Below are positions 1 to 9,800 of a stretch of DNA of 64,000 bases, piece by piece. The notes beneath the pieces were generated by a model, which worked only from the letters and a program-made list of their open reading frames with translations, did not search any database and had not been told where the DNA came from. The DNA comes from Alistipes indistinctus YIT 12060 (GTDB lineage: Bacteria > Bacteroidota > Bacteroidia > Bacteroidales > Rikenellaceae): assembly GCF_025144995.1 (NCBI RefSeq), contig NZ_CP102250.1, positions 1,984,001 to 2,048,000 of the forward strand, given 5' to 3'. Positions within the stretch are counted from its first letter, which is position 1. Each line of letters starts with the position of its first letter. A program made the translations under genes and the position numbers.

Positions 1-120
1 TATGTAAAAAGGGGCAGGAGCGTTTCGCCCGGAGAAACTCCCGGGATACCGGTACCGTGATGGGAGCGCATCTCCGGTAACCGGAACAATGCCCGGTTCC
101 GGCGTTGGTAACGGGTCGGC
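1..120. other. left-edge noncoding sequence
   Basis: I see no gene, RNA or clear hairpin terminator here. It lies downstream of the minus-strand regulator gene, so it may hold that transcript's 3' end. Confidence 0.4.
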
Positions 121-1458
121 CTACAAACCGTACTCCTCGATTTTGCGGTAGAGGGTGGTCAGGCCGATGCCCAGCAGGCGTGCCGCTTCGGTTTTGTTGC
201 CGCCCGTGTGGCCCAGCATCCGGGCGATGTGCTGCTTTTCGATCGCCCGCAGCGAGAGCGGCAGTGTGCTGTCGTCCGACGCGGGAGCGCCGTGTTGCAG
301 TTCGACGGGCAGGTCTTCGGCCCGGAGTACACCGTCCGAAGCCATAATCATGCTGCGTTCGACCACGTTGCGCAGCTCACGGATGTTGCCGCGCCACGGA
401 TGGCGCCGCAGGAGCTCCAGGTAGCCGGGCTCGATCGTTTCGACGGGCTTGTCCATCTTCGCGGCAAAGACGTTCGTGAAATGGCGGGCATACTCGTCGA
501 TATCGGACGGACGTTCGCCGAGCGAAGGCAGTTTGATCTGGAAAACGGAGAGCCGGTAATAGAGGTCTTCGCGGAAGTTGCCCGCTGCGATCTCTGCGGG
601 CAGGTCGCGGTTGGTCGCGGCGATAACGCGCATGTTGACTTTCGTGGGTTTCGTTTCGCCTACTTTGATGAATTCTCCGCTTTCGAGCACCCGCAGCAGT
701 TTTGCCTGCAGGTCGACCGGCATTTCACCGATCTCATCGAGGAAGAGCGTCCCGCCGTCGGCCTCTTCCATCAATCCCTTTTTATTTTTTGCCGCTCCGG
801 TAAACGCTCCTGCCGTGTGTCCGAACAGTTCGCTTTCGAGCAGGTCTTTCGCAAATGCCGAGCAGTTGACCGCTACGAATGTCCGGTCCTTTCGTTTGCC
901 GGCCCGGTGGATCGCCTGTGCGAAAACCTCTTTGCCGGTGCCCGTTTCGCCCGTAAGTAAAACCGAGGTATCGGTACCGGCCACCTTACGGGCCAGCTCG
1001 ACTGCCGCGCGCATCGGCTTGGATGAGCCGATAATCGCATCGAAGCCTTGTCCCGTACTCCCGGCGGCCGTTGCGGCGTTGCGGCGGCGGTTCGTCCGGG
1101 CCTTGTCGACCGCGCGGCTCAACAGCGGAATGATCTTGTTGTTGTCATCCCCTTTGGTGATGTAGTCGAATGCGCCGTTCTTGATCGCCTGTACGCCGTC
1201 GGGGATATTGCCGTAGGCGGTCAGCAGGATCACCTCGCAGTCGGGTTCGGCCTGTTTGATCCGGGTTACCATCTCGACTCCGTTGCCGTCGGGCAGTTTT
1301 ACGTCGCACAGTACGACTTCCGGGTGCGTACGTTCGAGTTGGCGCAGGCCCGTCGTACAGTTTTCCGCCTGGATCACCTCGTAGCCTTCGAGGCCGATGA
1401 TGCGGGAGAGCAGTCCGCGAAGCTGGGTTTCGTCGTCGATAATCAGGATTTTAGCCAT
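121..1458 (-). CDS. NtrC-family sigma-54-dependent response regulator
   Basis: A cytoplasmic activator of sigma-54 promoters, 445 aa. The N-terminal receiver (about 1-120) has the acidic pair DD at 8-9 and phosphoacceptor Asp52 in VVLCDVKLP. The AAA+ domain has Walker A GETGTGKE (170-177), the sigma-54 contact loop GAFTGA (217-222) and Walker B GGTLFLDE (235-242). A Fis-type helix-turn-helix (NKTEAARLLG) ends the protein. The start is the ATG before AKILIIDDE, because longer versions add sequence unlike any receiver. Oddity: the receiver's usual Lys-Pro after beta-5 is Lys-Gly (ITKGDDNN), which may alter the phosphorylation switch. No cognate kinase is adjacent, so its input and targets are unknown. 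Confidence 0.95.
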   Translation of the reverse strand: MAKILIIDDETQLRGLLSRIIGLEGYEVIQAENCTTGLRQLERTHPEVVLCDVKLPDGNGVEMVTRIKQAEPDCEVILLTAYGNIPDGVQAIKNGAFDYITKGDDNNKIIPLLSRAVDKARTNRRRNAATAAGSTGQGFDAIIGSSKPMRAAVELARKVAGTDTSVLLTGETGTGKEVFAQAIHRAGKRKDRTFVAVNCSAFAKDLLESELFGHTAGAFTGAAKNKKGLMEEADGGTLFLDEIGEMPVDLQAKLLRVLESGEFIKVGETKPTKVNMRVIAATNRDLPAEIAAGNFREDLYYRLSVFQIKLPSLGERPSDIDEYARHFTNVFAAKMDKPVETIEPGYLELLRRHPWRGNIRELRNVVERSMIMASDGVLRAEDLPVELQHGAPASDDSTLPLSLRAIEKQHIARMLGHTGGNKTEAARLLGIGLTTLYRKIEEYGL

Positions 1459-1821
1459 CTGTTTTACGCCGGAGAAAAGGATCGGTTCGGAGCAAAGATA
1501 GAAAAAACGGACGTATTTTGCAGGAAAATGGCCCGTGAGGGTGTGAACGAAGCGAATTGCGGCTATCTTTATCCCTGAGCCGTCCTTGGCTGCTGACCTG
1601 GATCTGCACAACCTGTCGCTTGTGTCCTGTGTGACCGGTGACCCGGAAGTTGCCCCTATACGTCATACATCGGCCGGGAACGGATCGGAAACTGATTGAA
1701 AACAGGTCGGGATCGGTCCGGAACAGGTTGGAATACCGGACAACGAACGGCGATGGATTGCAGGGAATGAGCCAGGCTTTGGAAATGAATAGAAGTAAAT
1801 GAATTAGTAATCGGGACGGTT
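1459..1821. other. divergent intergenic region
   Basis: About 360 bp between divergently transcribed genes. Apart from the minus-strand promoter element I see no RNA gene, conserved small reading frame or strong hairpin. Confidence 0.4.
1493..1500 (-). promoter_or_regulatory. putative -7 element (TATCTTTG) for the NtrC-type gene
   Basis: On the minus strand this reads TATCTTTG, matching the Bacteroidetes TAnnTTTG element, 35 bp ahead of the start codon. I see no exact TTTG at the -33 position. Confidence 0.5.
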
Positions 1822-2400
1822 ATGGATGAAATGAGAATGAAGCAGCGGCAGGAACCGGAAGTCTTTTATTATGACTATGCCACTCCGCTCGGCATGTTAC
1901 GGATCGAAGAGAACGGTCGCGGCCTTACTGCCGTTTCGCCGGTGAAACCGGAGTGTGCCTTGTGTCACACCGGGGCCGAGTCGTTATCCGGGAATGGAAA
2001 CGGTGCGGATATAGCACGGTGCCGTATGGACGAGACGCCGCTGATTCGTCGTGCCGCGGCGCAGTTGCAGGAGTATTTCGCCGGTAAACGGAAAGTATTC
2101 GACTTGCCTCTGGCCCCCGAAGGGACCCCGTTCCAGCACCGGGTTTGGGCCGTGTTGCGTTCGATTCCGTACGGACAAACGCTCACTTACGGCGAAGTGG
2201 CTGCACGGGCGGGCAATCCGAAAGCCTCGCGGGCCGTGGGTATGGCCAATAACCGCAATCCGCTGATGATTATCGTGCCGTGCCACCGGGTGATTGGCGC
2301 TGGAGGAAAATTGGTCGGGTATGCCTGCGGACTGGATAAAAAGGAGTTTCTGCTGAACCTCGAACGCGGACATTCGGAACTGTCGGGCAGGCTTTTGTGA
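1822..2400 (+). CDS. ogt: methylated-DNA--[protein]-cysteine S-methyltransferase
   Basis: A DNA repair protein that moves the methyl group of O6-methylguanine (or O4-methylthymine) to its own cysteine, in a single-turnover suicide reaction. 192 aa. The active-site block IVPCHRVIG is present with Cys154. The upstream segment PYGQTLTYGEVAARAG is the helix-turn-helix that binds the DNA minor groove and flips the base. The N-terminal domain (about 1-80) is the variable one and carries an extra loop with two cysteines (ECALC) near residue 40, which might bind metal but is unproven. It stands alone; the next gene has its own promoter. Ogt versus Ada-C type cannot be settled from sequence alone. Confidence 0.93.
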   Translation: MDEMRMKQRQEPEVFYYDYATPLGMLRIEENGRGLTAVSPVKPECALCHTGAESLSGNGNGADIARCRMDETPLIRRAAAQLQEYFAGKRKVFDLPLAPEGTPFQHRVWAVLRSIPYGQTLTYGEVAARAGNPKASRAVGMANNRNPLMIIVPCHRVIGAGGKLVGYACGLDKKEFLLNLERGHSELSGRLL

Positions 2401-2448
2401 AAAAACAGGGAAAAAAGCGGCGGGAAGCCTAACGGCAGTAAATTATTC

Positions 2449-2456
2449 TATCTTTG
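2449..2456 (+). promoter_or_regulatory. putative -7 element (TATCTTTG) for the lipoprotein gene
   Basis: TATCTTTG fits TAnnTTTG and lies about 50 bp ahead of the chosen ATG. It argues against the upstream in-frame start near 2454, which would overlap the element. Confidence 0.55.
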
Positions 2457-2507
2457 TCCTTGAAACAGAGCCGGTCAAAGAGATTCCCGGCTGAAAAACC
2501 GAAGAAA

Positions 2508-3098
2508 ATGAAAAGGGACAATTGTGTACGCATGTTTTTGGCAGCGGCGCTTGCGGTCGGACTGGTGTCGTGCGGTGGGGCCGCAGGTCCGCAGACCGTT
2601 ACCGGAGTTGTGGTGGACGCTTCGATGAACAACATCATGGTCCGGACCGATGCGGGGGATACGGTGGACATCAGCACGATGGATACCGATCCGGCAAAGG
2701 TGCCGGGTGTGCTGATCGACGATTCGGTGCGCGTGGTATGCGCCGGCAAAGACGTGGACGGAGTGAAGGTGCTGACGGCGCAGGAGCTGACCGTGACCGT
2801 CCATTCCCCCTATTATTACATTCAAGGGACATGGTTCGAACCCAATCCGATCAAAGCCTCGGAGATGCAGGGCGTTACGCTCGAGGCCGACGGTTCGGCC
2901 GTATCGGTGGGTATGGCTACGTTGCAGTTCAAAAATTGGAGCCTTGCCGACGGGAAAGTGATGCTGACCGCCGAGAGTATCGGTAACGGCGTAAACGCTG
3001 AAACGACCGATACGCTGCAGGTGGTCAAACTCGATGCCGACTCGCTCGTACTGGCGCAGAACGGCCAGGTGGTGTGGCGTTTCGGGCGGAAAAAGTAA
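2508..3098 (+). CDS. putative lipocalin-like lipoprotein
   Basis: 196 aa. The start at MKRDN gives a clean lipoprotein signal: basic N-terminus, hydrophobic stretch, and lipobox LVSC at about residues 17-20, so the mature protein should be lipid-anchored. The first half (about 28-95) resembles a small beta-barrel domain. The second half begins with IQGTW and ends with VVWRFGRK, a pattern common in the lipocalin-like lipoproteins of Bacteroidetes. No catalytic motif is visible. Ligand and role are unknown. It is monocistronic, with its own promoter and a strong terminator downstream. Confidence 0.7.
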   Translation: MKRDNCVRMFLAAALAVGLVSCGGAAGPQTVTGVVVDASMNNIMVRTDAGDTVDISTMDTDPAKVPGVLIDDSVRVVCAGKDVDGVKVLTAQELTVTVHSPYYYIQGTWFEPNPIKASEMQGVTLEADGSAVSVGMATLQFKNWSLADGKVMLTAESIGNGVNAETTDTLQVVKLDADSLVLAQNGQVVWRFGRKK

Positions 3099-3124
3099 GT
3101 TTCTCACCGGATTAGGATTAATTC

Positions 3125-3171
3125 AAAGACAGGACAACCGGTCTGTAACGGATGGGTTGCCCTGTCTTTTT
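3125..3171 (+). terminator. rho-independent terminator after the lipoprotein gene
   Basis: The arm 3125-3139 (AAAGACAGGACAACC) pairs with 3155-3169 with one mismatch. The stem is followed by a T run. Confidence 0.85.
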
Positions 3172-3242
3172 GTTGGGGTTTGGCACATCGCCGGCTCGCG
3201 AAGAATATTTCGGCGGCGGTGCGAATATTTGCCGGGAAAGGT

Positions 3243-3250
3243 TATTTTTG
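3243..3250 (+). promoter_or_regulatory. putative -7 element (TATTTTTG) for the EEP-family gene
   Basis: TATTTTTG fits TAnnTTTG, 70 bp ahead of the chosen start codon and downstream of the previous gene's terminator. Confidence 0.5.
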
Positions 3251-3319
3251 TGTCACGGTATCGTCCGGGGCATCCGGACAGGACCGGATAATATAAACGC
3301 GGATAATACGAATGACGTT

Positions 3320-4426
3320 ATGGGAAAAAAGGCAGTAGGTTACCTGTTGTATAATTTCCTGATTCTCGCAACGATCGGGATTTTCCTGCTTGCGGTGGGC
3401 GGTTGGCGTGCGCCGCAGGTCGATCCTGCCCGGTCGGGATTCTATGTATTCCTCGGACTGGCGTTGCCGGTGGTGTTGTTCGCCAATCTGTCGCTGCTCG
3501 TCTATTGGTGCGTGCGGCGCAAGGTGTGGTTGCTTTTCCCTCTGGCCGCGTTATTGCTCAATACGGGTTACTTTACCGCCATGTACCAGTGGCCGGGCGG
3601 CGGGGACGAGTCCCGCCCGGCCGATCTGAAGGTGGCTTCTTACAACGTGCATGCGTTCCGGGAGCAGGGCGCCGATATCCGCCAGACGGTCCGTCAGATG
3701 GCTTATCTGTTTCGGGAAGAGGGCGCCGACGTGGTCTGCCTGGAGGAGTTCGTCCCGGCGCCGCGTTTCGGATTGGACAGTATCATCAGCCGGTTCCACG
3801 ACTGGCCGCATGTGGCGGCCGGCGTTGCGATCACGATTTTCAGCAAATATCCGATCCTCGATGCCGAGGTGATTCCCTTTCCCGATACGGACAATAGTGC
3901 GTTGTGGGTAGACCTGCTGATCAGCGGACAAAAAGTCCGCGTACTGGCCGTGCACTTGCAGACGACCGGTGTCGACCGTGCCCAGCGGAACCTCAGTTAC
4001 CAGAGCCGCAACCTGAGTGTCGAAGGAAGTTCCGAAGCGATGGAGCAAATGCAGGCGAGCTATCGTGCCAATGCCGTTGTCCGTGCGCAGCAGGTGGCGC
4101 GGCTCCGGCAGATGGTCGATACGCTGCGCATGCCGTTGATTGTTTGCGGCGACTTTAACGACATGCCCTCATCCTATACCTATCGGGCGATGAAGGGAGA
4201 TTTACACGATGGATTCAAGGATTGCGGCAGCGGCTACGGCGGTACGTTCCGCCATTTCAAAGGGCTGTTGCGGATCGATTACATGTTCTATAACGATGCT
4301 TTTTCGGGAGAGCGCTATTATACGCTGGACGTGCCTTACAGCGACCACAAACCTGTCCTGATGGATTTTTCTTTCCGTTCAGGGGAGACCGATCACGGTT
4401 CCGGGAAAACAGGTTCGGAGCGATGA
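3320..4426 (+). CDS. membrane-anchored endonuclease/exonuclease/phosphatase-family protein
   Basis: 368 aa. Three hydrophobic segments come first (about 7-30, 40-65 and 70-90). An EEP-fold metal-dependent hydrolase domain follows. Its signature blocks are in order: KVASYNVHAF, CLEEF (metal-binding Glu), VCGDFNDMP (catalytic Asp and Asn), RIDYMFYND and SDHKPV (catalytic His). The family includes DNases, sphingomyelinases and phosphoinositide phosphatases; the substrate here cannot be told. With this topology the catalytic domain probably faces the periplasm, which is inference. The start MGKKAVG places the hydrophobic segment at the N-terminus. It is not linked to neighbours. Confidence 0.85.
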   Translation: MGKKAVGYLLYNFLILATIGIFLLAVGGWRAPQVDPARSGFYVFLGLALPVVLFANLSLLVYWCVRRKVWLLFPLAALLLNTGYFTAMYQWPGGGDESRPADLKVASYNVHAFREQGADIRQTVRQMAYLFREEGADVVCLEEFVPAPRFGLDSIISRFHDWPHVAAGVAITIFSKYPILDAEVIPFPDTDNSALWVDLLISGQKVRVLAVHLQTTGVDRAQRNLSYQSRNLSVEGSSEAMEQMQASYRANAVVRAQQVARLRQMVDTLRMPLIVCGDFNDMPSSYTYRAMKGDLHDGFKDCGSGYGGTFRHFKGLLRIDYMFYNDAFSGERYYTLDVPYSDHKPVLMDFSFRSGETDHGSGKTGSER

Positions 4427-4541
4427 GCCGCCTGCAATGCCCGCAATAAACCGGTGACAAGCAGACAAGCCAATCCCCCCCGACCGGTCGATGACAGGCC
4501 GCGTGCCGGTTCGGCACTGACTCCGGGGTGTTATGAATTAT

Positions 4542-5723
4542 TTATAAACTGGCCGGTGCGTTCGCGCTGTCGGCCGAAGCGTTCATCGCGGCGGCCCCGG
4601 TCCGGGTGGGAACGGAAAAACTGAAAGTTGATCCTTCGCCCGCTTTCGAAGAGAACCACAAATCTCCGTTGTTCTTGTGGGCGAAGTCCTTGCACAGCAG
4701 CAAGCCGAGCCCGGATCCCTCCTCGTTGTGCGTGCCGTAGGTGGTGAAATGGGTGTCCGAATGGAACAGCTTGGGCTGGTCTTCCTCCGGAATTCCCTTA
4801 CCGAAATCGCGTACGTTCACCACGGCTTTTTCGCCCAGGTCTTCCACCGTGACTATAATTTCGCTGCCCTCGGGACTGTATTTGACGGCATTGCTCAACA
4901 GGTTGCGCATGATCGTCTTGATCATATCCACATCCACCCGGACATCGACATGATCGGGCCACTCCGTCCTGATTTTGATATTCTTCAGCGAAGCGACCGG
5001 AGAGAAGAGCGTGACGGCATCGCCGATCACTTCCATCATGTCGATCTCCTGGTATACGGTTTTGAGGCGCCCGATCTGCGATTTGGTCCATTTGAGCAGG
5101 TTGTCCAGCAGGGAAAAAGTCTCTTCTGCCGTGTGGTTGGCCATCGAAAGCATGTCGTACATTTCGGGGCCGATCTTCTCGGGCGGAAGCTGCGCCATCA
5201 GCAGGTTGAAGATCATCTTGAGCGAACCCATCGGCGAGCGCAGGTCGTGCGCGATGACCGAATAGAGCCGGTCGCGGCCGCGGATCGTACTTTGCAGTTC
5301 TTTCATCTGGCTGGCGATCAAACGCTTGGCTGCGATTAGTGAAATCTGGTGCGTGACGCGGATCAGCAGTTCCTCCTTGTTGAACGGTTTGGAGATGTAG
5401 TCCGACGCGCCGGTCTTGAACCCTTTGACGATGTCGTTGGTAGAGTTCAGTGCCGTGAGGAAGATGATCGGAATCTCCTGCGTTTGCGGATCGGCTTTCA
5501 GTTTCTCGGCCACTTCGTAACCGTTCATGCCGGGCATCATGATGTCGAGCAGGATCAGGTCCGGGGACTCTTTTTCGACGGCCTGCAACGCTTCCATACC
5601 GTTACCCGCGGTAACGATCCTGTATTTCTGGTTTCCGATCAACACTTTTAACAGCAGGACATTCGCTATAGTATCGTCGACGATCAGCACCGTATATTCC
5701 GAAGGATTGATTTCTACTTGCAT
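4542..5723 (-). CDS. receiver-histidine kinase (REC-HisKA-HATPase)
   Basis: 393 aa, cytoplasmic, no membrane segment. The N-terminal receiver has phosphoacceptor Asp60 (LILLDIMMPGMNG) and the conserved Lys in YISKPF near 112. A coiled linker leads to a HisKA domain with His159 in SVIAHDLRSP. The ATPase domain shows an N-box (NLLSNAVKYS), G1 (VRDFGKGI) and G2 (GSGLGLLL). With the receiver ahead of the kinase, it probably takes a phosphate from another kinase to tune its own activity, as in phosphorelay intermediates. Partner unknown. It is divergent from nothing and lies head-to-tail after the UDP-xylose synthase gene with a 66-bp gap, so they may be cotranscribed. Confidence 0.93.
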   Translation of the reverse strand: MQVEINPSEYTVLIVDDTIANVLLLKVLIGNQKYRIVTAGNGMEALQAVEKESPDLILLDIMMPGMNGYEVAEKLKADPQTQEIPIIFLTALNSTNDIVKGFKTGASDYISKPFNKEELLIRVTHQISLIAAKRLIASQMKELQSTIRGRDRLYSVIAHDLRSPMGSLKMIFNLLMAQLPPEKIGPEMYDMLSMANHTAEETFSLLDNLLKWTKSQIGRLKTVYQEIDMMEVIGDAVTLFSPVASLKNIKIRTEWPDHVDVRVDVDMIKTIMRNLLSNAVKYSPEGSEIIVTVEDLGEKAVVNVRDFGKGIPEEDQPKLFHSDTHFTTYGTHNEEGSGLGLLLCKDFAHKNNGDLWFSSKAGEGSTFSFSVPTRTGAAAMNASADSANAPASL

Positions 5724-5789
5724 CGCTTGCGCGGTTTGGGTTCGGGTTGTGCGGCCGCGGGCCGCGGTTAACGGAAACGAATGTTTGGA

Positions 5790-6722
5790 TTAGTTCAGCG
5801 AGCGGAAATATTCGATGGTGTGTTTGAGGCCCTCTTCGAGTTGCGTCGAAGGATCGTAGTCCAGTTTCTCGCGGGCCAGCGTAATGTCCGGTTGGCGTTG
5901 GCGCGGGTCGTCGTGCGGCAACTCCCTGAAAGCGATTTTCGAACGGGAACCGGTCAGGCGGATCACTTTTTCAGCCAGTTCGAGGATCGTAAATTCATGC
6001 GGGTTGCCCAGGTTGACCGGGCCGAGGAAATCGGCCGGGGACGCCATCATGCGGACCATGCCTTCGATCAGGTCGTCCACATACTGGAAGCTGCGCGTCT
6101 GCTGGCCGTCGCCGTAGATGGTCAGGTCGTTGCCCTGCAGCGCCTGCACGATGAAGTTCGACACTACGCGGCCGTCGTTGGGCAGCATGCCCGGGCCGTA
6201 CGTGTTGAAAATGCGGATGATCTTTATCTCGATGCCGTGTTGCCGGTGGTAGTCCATGCAAAGCGATTCGGCGCAGCGCTTTCCTTCGTCGTAGCACGAC
6301 CGGATGCCGATCGGGTTGACATGCCCCCAGTAACTTTCGGTCTGCGGGTGCACGATCGGGTCTCCGTACACCTCGCTGGTCGAGGCCTGCAACAGGCGCG
6401 CCTTGGTCTCTTTGGCCAGTCCCAGCATGTTGAGGGCGCCCATTACCGAAGTCTTCGTCGTTTTGATCGGGTCGAACTGGTAGTGGACCGGGGAAGCCGG
6501 GCATGCGAGGTTGTAGATTTCGTCCACCTCGGCGAAGTAAGGGTTGATCACGTTATGGCGCACCAGCTCGAAGTTGGGCCGGCCGATCAGGTGCCATACG
6601 TTTTTTTTGCTGCCGGTAAAATAGTTGTCCAGGCAGATTACGTCGTGCCCGTCGTTGACCAGGCGTGCGCACAAATGCGAACCGATGAAGCCTGCGCCTC
6701 CCGTCACTAATATCCTTTTCAT
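5790..6722 (-). CDS. uxs: UDP-glucuronate decarboxylase (UDP-xylose synthase)
   Basis: 310 aa, the usual size. It oxidises and decarboxylates UDP-glucuronate to UDP-xylose with bound NAD, supplying xylose for surface glycans. The extended SDR Rossmann motif GGAGFIG is at 8-14. The catalytic Ser/Thr block is in ASTSEVYGD and the YxxxK pair is Tyr144/Lys148 in SCYDEGKR. The segment [12 protein letters not shown] is characteristic of UXS and separates it from 4,6-dehydratases. It lies near the exopolysaccharide locus and may feed it. A minus-strand promoter element lies 34 bp upstream. Confidence 0.92.
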   Translation of the reverse strand: MKRILVTGGAGFIGSHLCARLVNDGHDVICLDNYFTGSKKNVWHLIGRPNFELVRHNVINPYFAEVDEIYNLACPASPVHYQFDPIKTTKTSVMGALNMLGLAKETKARLLQASTSEVYGDPIVHPQTESYWGHVNPIGIRSCYDEGKRCAESLCMDYHRQHGIEIKIIRIFNTYGPGMLPNDGRVVSNFIVQALQGNDLTIYGDGQQTRSFQYVDDLIEGMVRMMASPADFLGPVNLGNPHEFTILELAEKVIRLTGSRSKIAFRELPHDDPRQRQPDITLAREKLDYDPSTQLEEGLKHTIEYFRSLN

Positions 6723-6755
6723 TCGGTATGTAATGATGTTTTTTAAATGCTATGA

Positions 6756-6763
6756 CAAATATA
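6756..6763 (-). promoter_or_regulatory. putative -7 element (TATATTTG) for uxs
   Basis: The minus strand reads TATATTTG about 34 bp ahead of the uxs ATG, matching TAnnTTTG. Confidence 0.6.
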
Positions 6764-6827
6764 GCTTAATTTACTTATTTTTCACATAAAACTCGCCTTT
6801 CGTGTTGTGCAGAGTGGGGGGTGGTGA

Positions 6828-6843
6828 TATTTTTGTATTTTTG
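6828..6843 (+). promoter_or_regulatory. tandem -7 elements ahead of the hybrid kinase
   Basis: Two TATTTTTG octamers lie directly next to each other (TATTTTTGTATTTTTG), 23 bp ahead of the kinase ATG. Either could serve, giving two start sites 8 bp apart and a very short leader. Confidence 0.5.
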
Positions 6844-6866
6844 TGTAAACTTCCAATGTTTCGTTT

Positions 6867-9800
6867 ATGAGTAAGGCTACCGTTTCGGAGCAAGAGCTTG
6901 AGTCTTTGCGTCGTGATGCGGAAAGGTTCCGCAACCTTCAGCAGGTGGCGCATGTCGGGTGGTGGAAAGCCGATTTCACAGCCCGGGAAGCCTGTTTTTC
7001 GGAGATATTGGCCGATATTCTGCAAGTCGGGCCGGAACCCGTACCGTTCGAGCGATGTGCGGAGTTGATCCACCCAGATTACCGGGAACGGGTCATGCAC
7101 AGCCTGGATATGTTCCCCGAGGTCGATTTTTACGACGAATCTTTTCCGGTGCGCTCTAAGGTCGGTGATATCTGGATGCATTCGCAGCTCGCTTCCAAAG
7201 AGACGGGACCCGACGGGCACCTGTTCGCACAGGGGTTTATGCGGTACCTGTCCGTCCAGGAGGCCCAGCATACGCGGGAGAGTGCGTCCCACATGCAGCT
7301 TAAAGAGCTGCTGACGCGGCAGAATAATCTTTCGCAGTCGCTGCTGATGCTGCTCAAGCATTCCGACGAACAGGATGTGATTACCGGTTTGCTCGAAAAC
7401 CTGCTGCACCAGTTCGATGGCGACCGGACTTATATTTTCGAATACGATTGGGCGAAACAGACCCACAGCTGCCGCTATGAAGTGGTGCGCGACGGGGTTA
7501 CCCCCGAGATCGACAGCCTGCAGGATATTCCGATCGATTTGACGCTGTGGTGGTCGGAGCGGTTGAAGGAGAACCTGCCGATCATCCTGAGCGACTTGGA
7601 TGAGCTTCCGCCCGAGGCGGACGGCGTAAAGGCTGTACTCGCTCCCCAGGGGATCAAGTCGCTGATGGTCGTTCCGCTGATCAACCGGGAAGGAACCTGG
7701 GGCTATATAGGGGTCGACATCGTCGGCCAGTACCGTATTTGGAACGAGGCCGACCGGCAATGGTTCCTGTCGCTGGCCAACATCATCAGCGTCTGCATCG
7801 AGCTCAAACGCTCCGAAGCGACTATCCGGAAAGAAAAGGAGTATTTCCGCAATATTTATATGCACATGCCGCTGGGTTATGCCAAAATGCGTGTGGCTTA
7901 CGACCCGCAGGGGAAGCCGGCGGATTACCTGCTCGAGGAGTACAATCCCGCCGTCGAGCAAATCTTGCACGTACAGCTTACCGGCATGGTGGGGCGCAGC
8001 ATCCGGGAACCGGGCTTCCTCATTTCCGAGGAGATATGGACGGACCTGTACGAGACGGTAACCAGGCGGACAGTCGTTTCGAATAAGTTGTATAAGGTTC
8101 GTAACAACCGCTATTTCAACGCGATCGTTTTTTCGACCGACCGCGACCACTGCACGGCGCTCTTTTCGGACGTTACCGAGTCGATCCGGGCGCAGAAAGA
8201 GTCGCAACGCAACGAGGCGAAATTGCAAAACCTTTACAAGACCATTCCGGTCGGCATCGAGATTTATGATAAGGATGGGGTGCTGCTCGACCTCAACGAC
8301 GAAGATATGCGTATTTTCGGGATCGAACGGAAAGAGGATGCGCTTGGGGTCAGCCTGTTCGACAATCCGAACGTCTCGCCCGAAGAGCGTGAAGCGATGC
8401 GCAGGGGGCAGCACATTGAGTTTTCGATGGATTACGACTTCGGGAAAATTCTTTCGGGCGGATACTACAAAAGCACTCACACCGAAGTCCGGAACCTGCT
8501 CGCGCGGTGTACTCCGTTGCGTGATGCGGACGGCAATATCGACCAGTATGTGATCATCGTGGTGGACAACACCGAATCGAACCGCACGTACCACCGGTTG
8601 CGCGACATCGAATACCGGTTCGACTATATGGCCGAAATGGCCCAGATCGGCCTTTGCAAGTGGATTCCGCGCCTGAACAGTTTCACGGCGTCCGAGCAGT
8701 GGTACAGCAATGTGAATACCCGCGGTCCGATCGCCGATATCAAGGATGCTTACGTCAAGACGCACCCCGACGATTTCGCCAAGCTCAAGCAGTTTTTCGA
8801 CGATGCCGTCGCCGGTCGGGCGCAGGGGTTCCGGGATGTGCTGCGCGTGCGCAACGGCAATGCCTGGAAATGGATCCGTTGCACGTACCGGGTCAAATGC
8901 GAGGAGGGGAATGACGATATCGAGGTGATCGGCTTGAACGTCGATATCACCGAATTGAAACAGACCGAGCTGCGGCTGCAGGAAGCCAAGCTCAAGGCCG
9001 AAGAGTCGGATCGCATGAAATCGGCTTTCCTGGCCAATATGAGCCACGAGATCCGCACGCCGCTCAATGCGATCGTGGGTTTTTCGAACCTGCTGATCGA
9101 AACCGAAGACCCTGCCGACAAAAAAGAGTACGTCGATATCATCCAGCGCAATAACGAGCAGTTGCTGCAACTGATCTCCGATATCCTCGACCTGTCGAAA
9201 ATCGAGGCGGGGATGGTCGAACTCTCCTACACCAAGATCGAACTGAACCTGCTTTGCCAGGAGGTCGTCAGCTCTTACATGGCCGATACCGAGCGGGAGG
9301 TGCCCATCGTTTTTGCCGGCGGATGCGACGATTGTTACATCATCAGCGACCGCAGCAAGTTGGTCCAGGTGCTTTCGAACCTGATCAACAACGCGATCAA
9401 ATTCACGCAGCAGGGGTGTATTACGGTGGGGTTCCGCAAGCTTCAGAAGGGGATCGAGTTTTATGTACAGGATACCGGTATCGGCATTGTTGCCGAAAAT
9501 ATACAGTTGATATTCAATCGGTTTGAGAAACTCAACCACTTTGCCCACGGGACGGGTCTCGGTCTGACCATCTGCCGCAATTTGGTGGAGAAGCTGGACG
9601 GTACGATAGGTGTCGAATCGGAGCCGGGAATCGGATCCCGTTTCTGGTTTACGGTACCGTATGAGCCCGCCGGTTTGCATCGGGCAGAGGATGCGTTGCT
9701 GCCGCCTTCGCACGGTCTTTCCCAGATTTCTCCCGGTAAACCGGTTATTCTGGTGGCCGAGGATACCGACAGCAATTTCCAGGTGCTTTCGGCGATCCTG

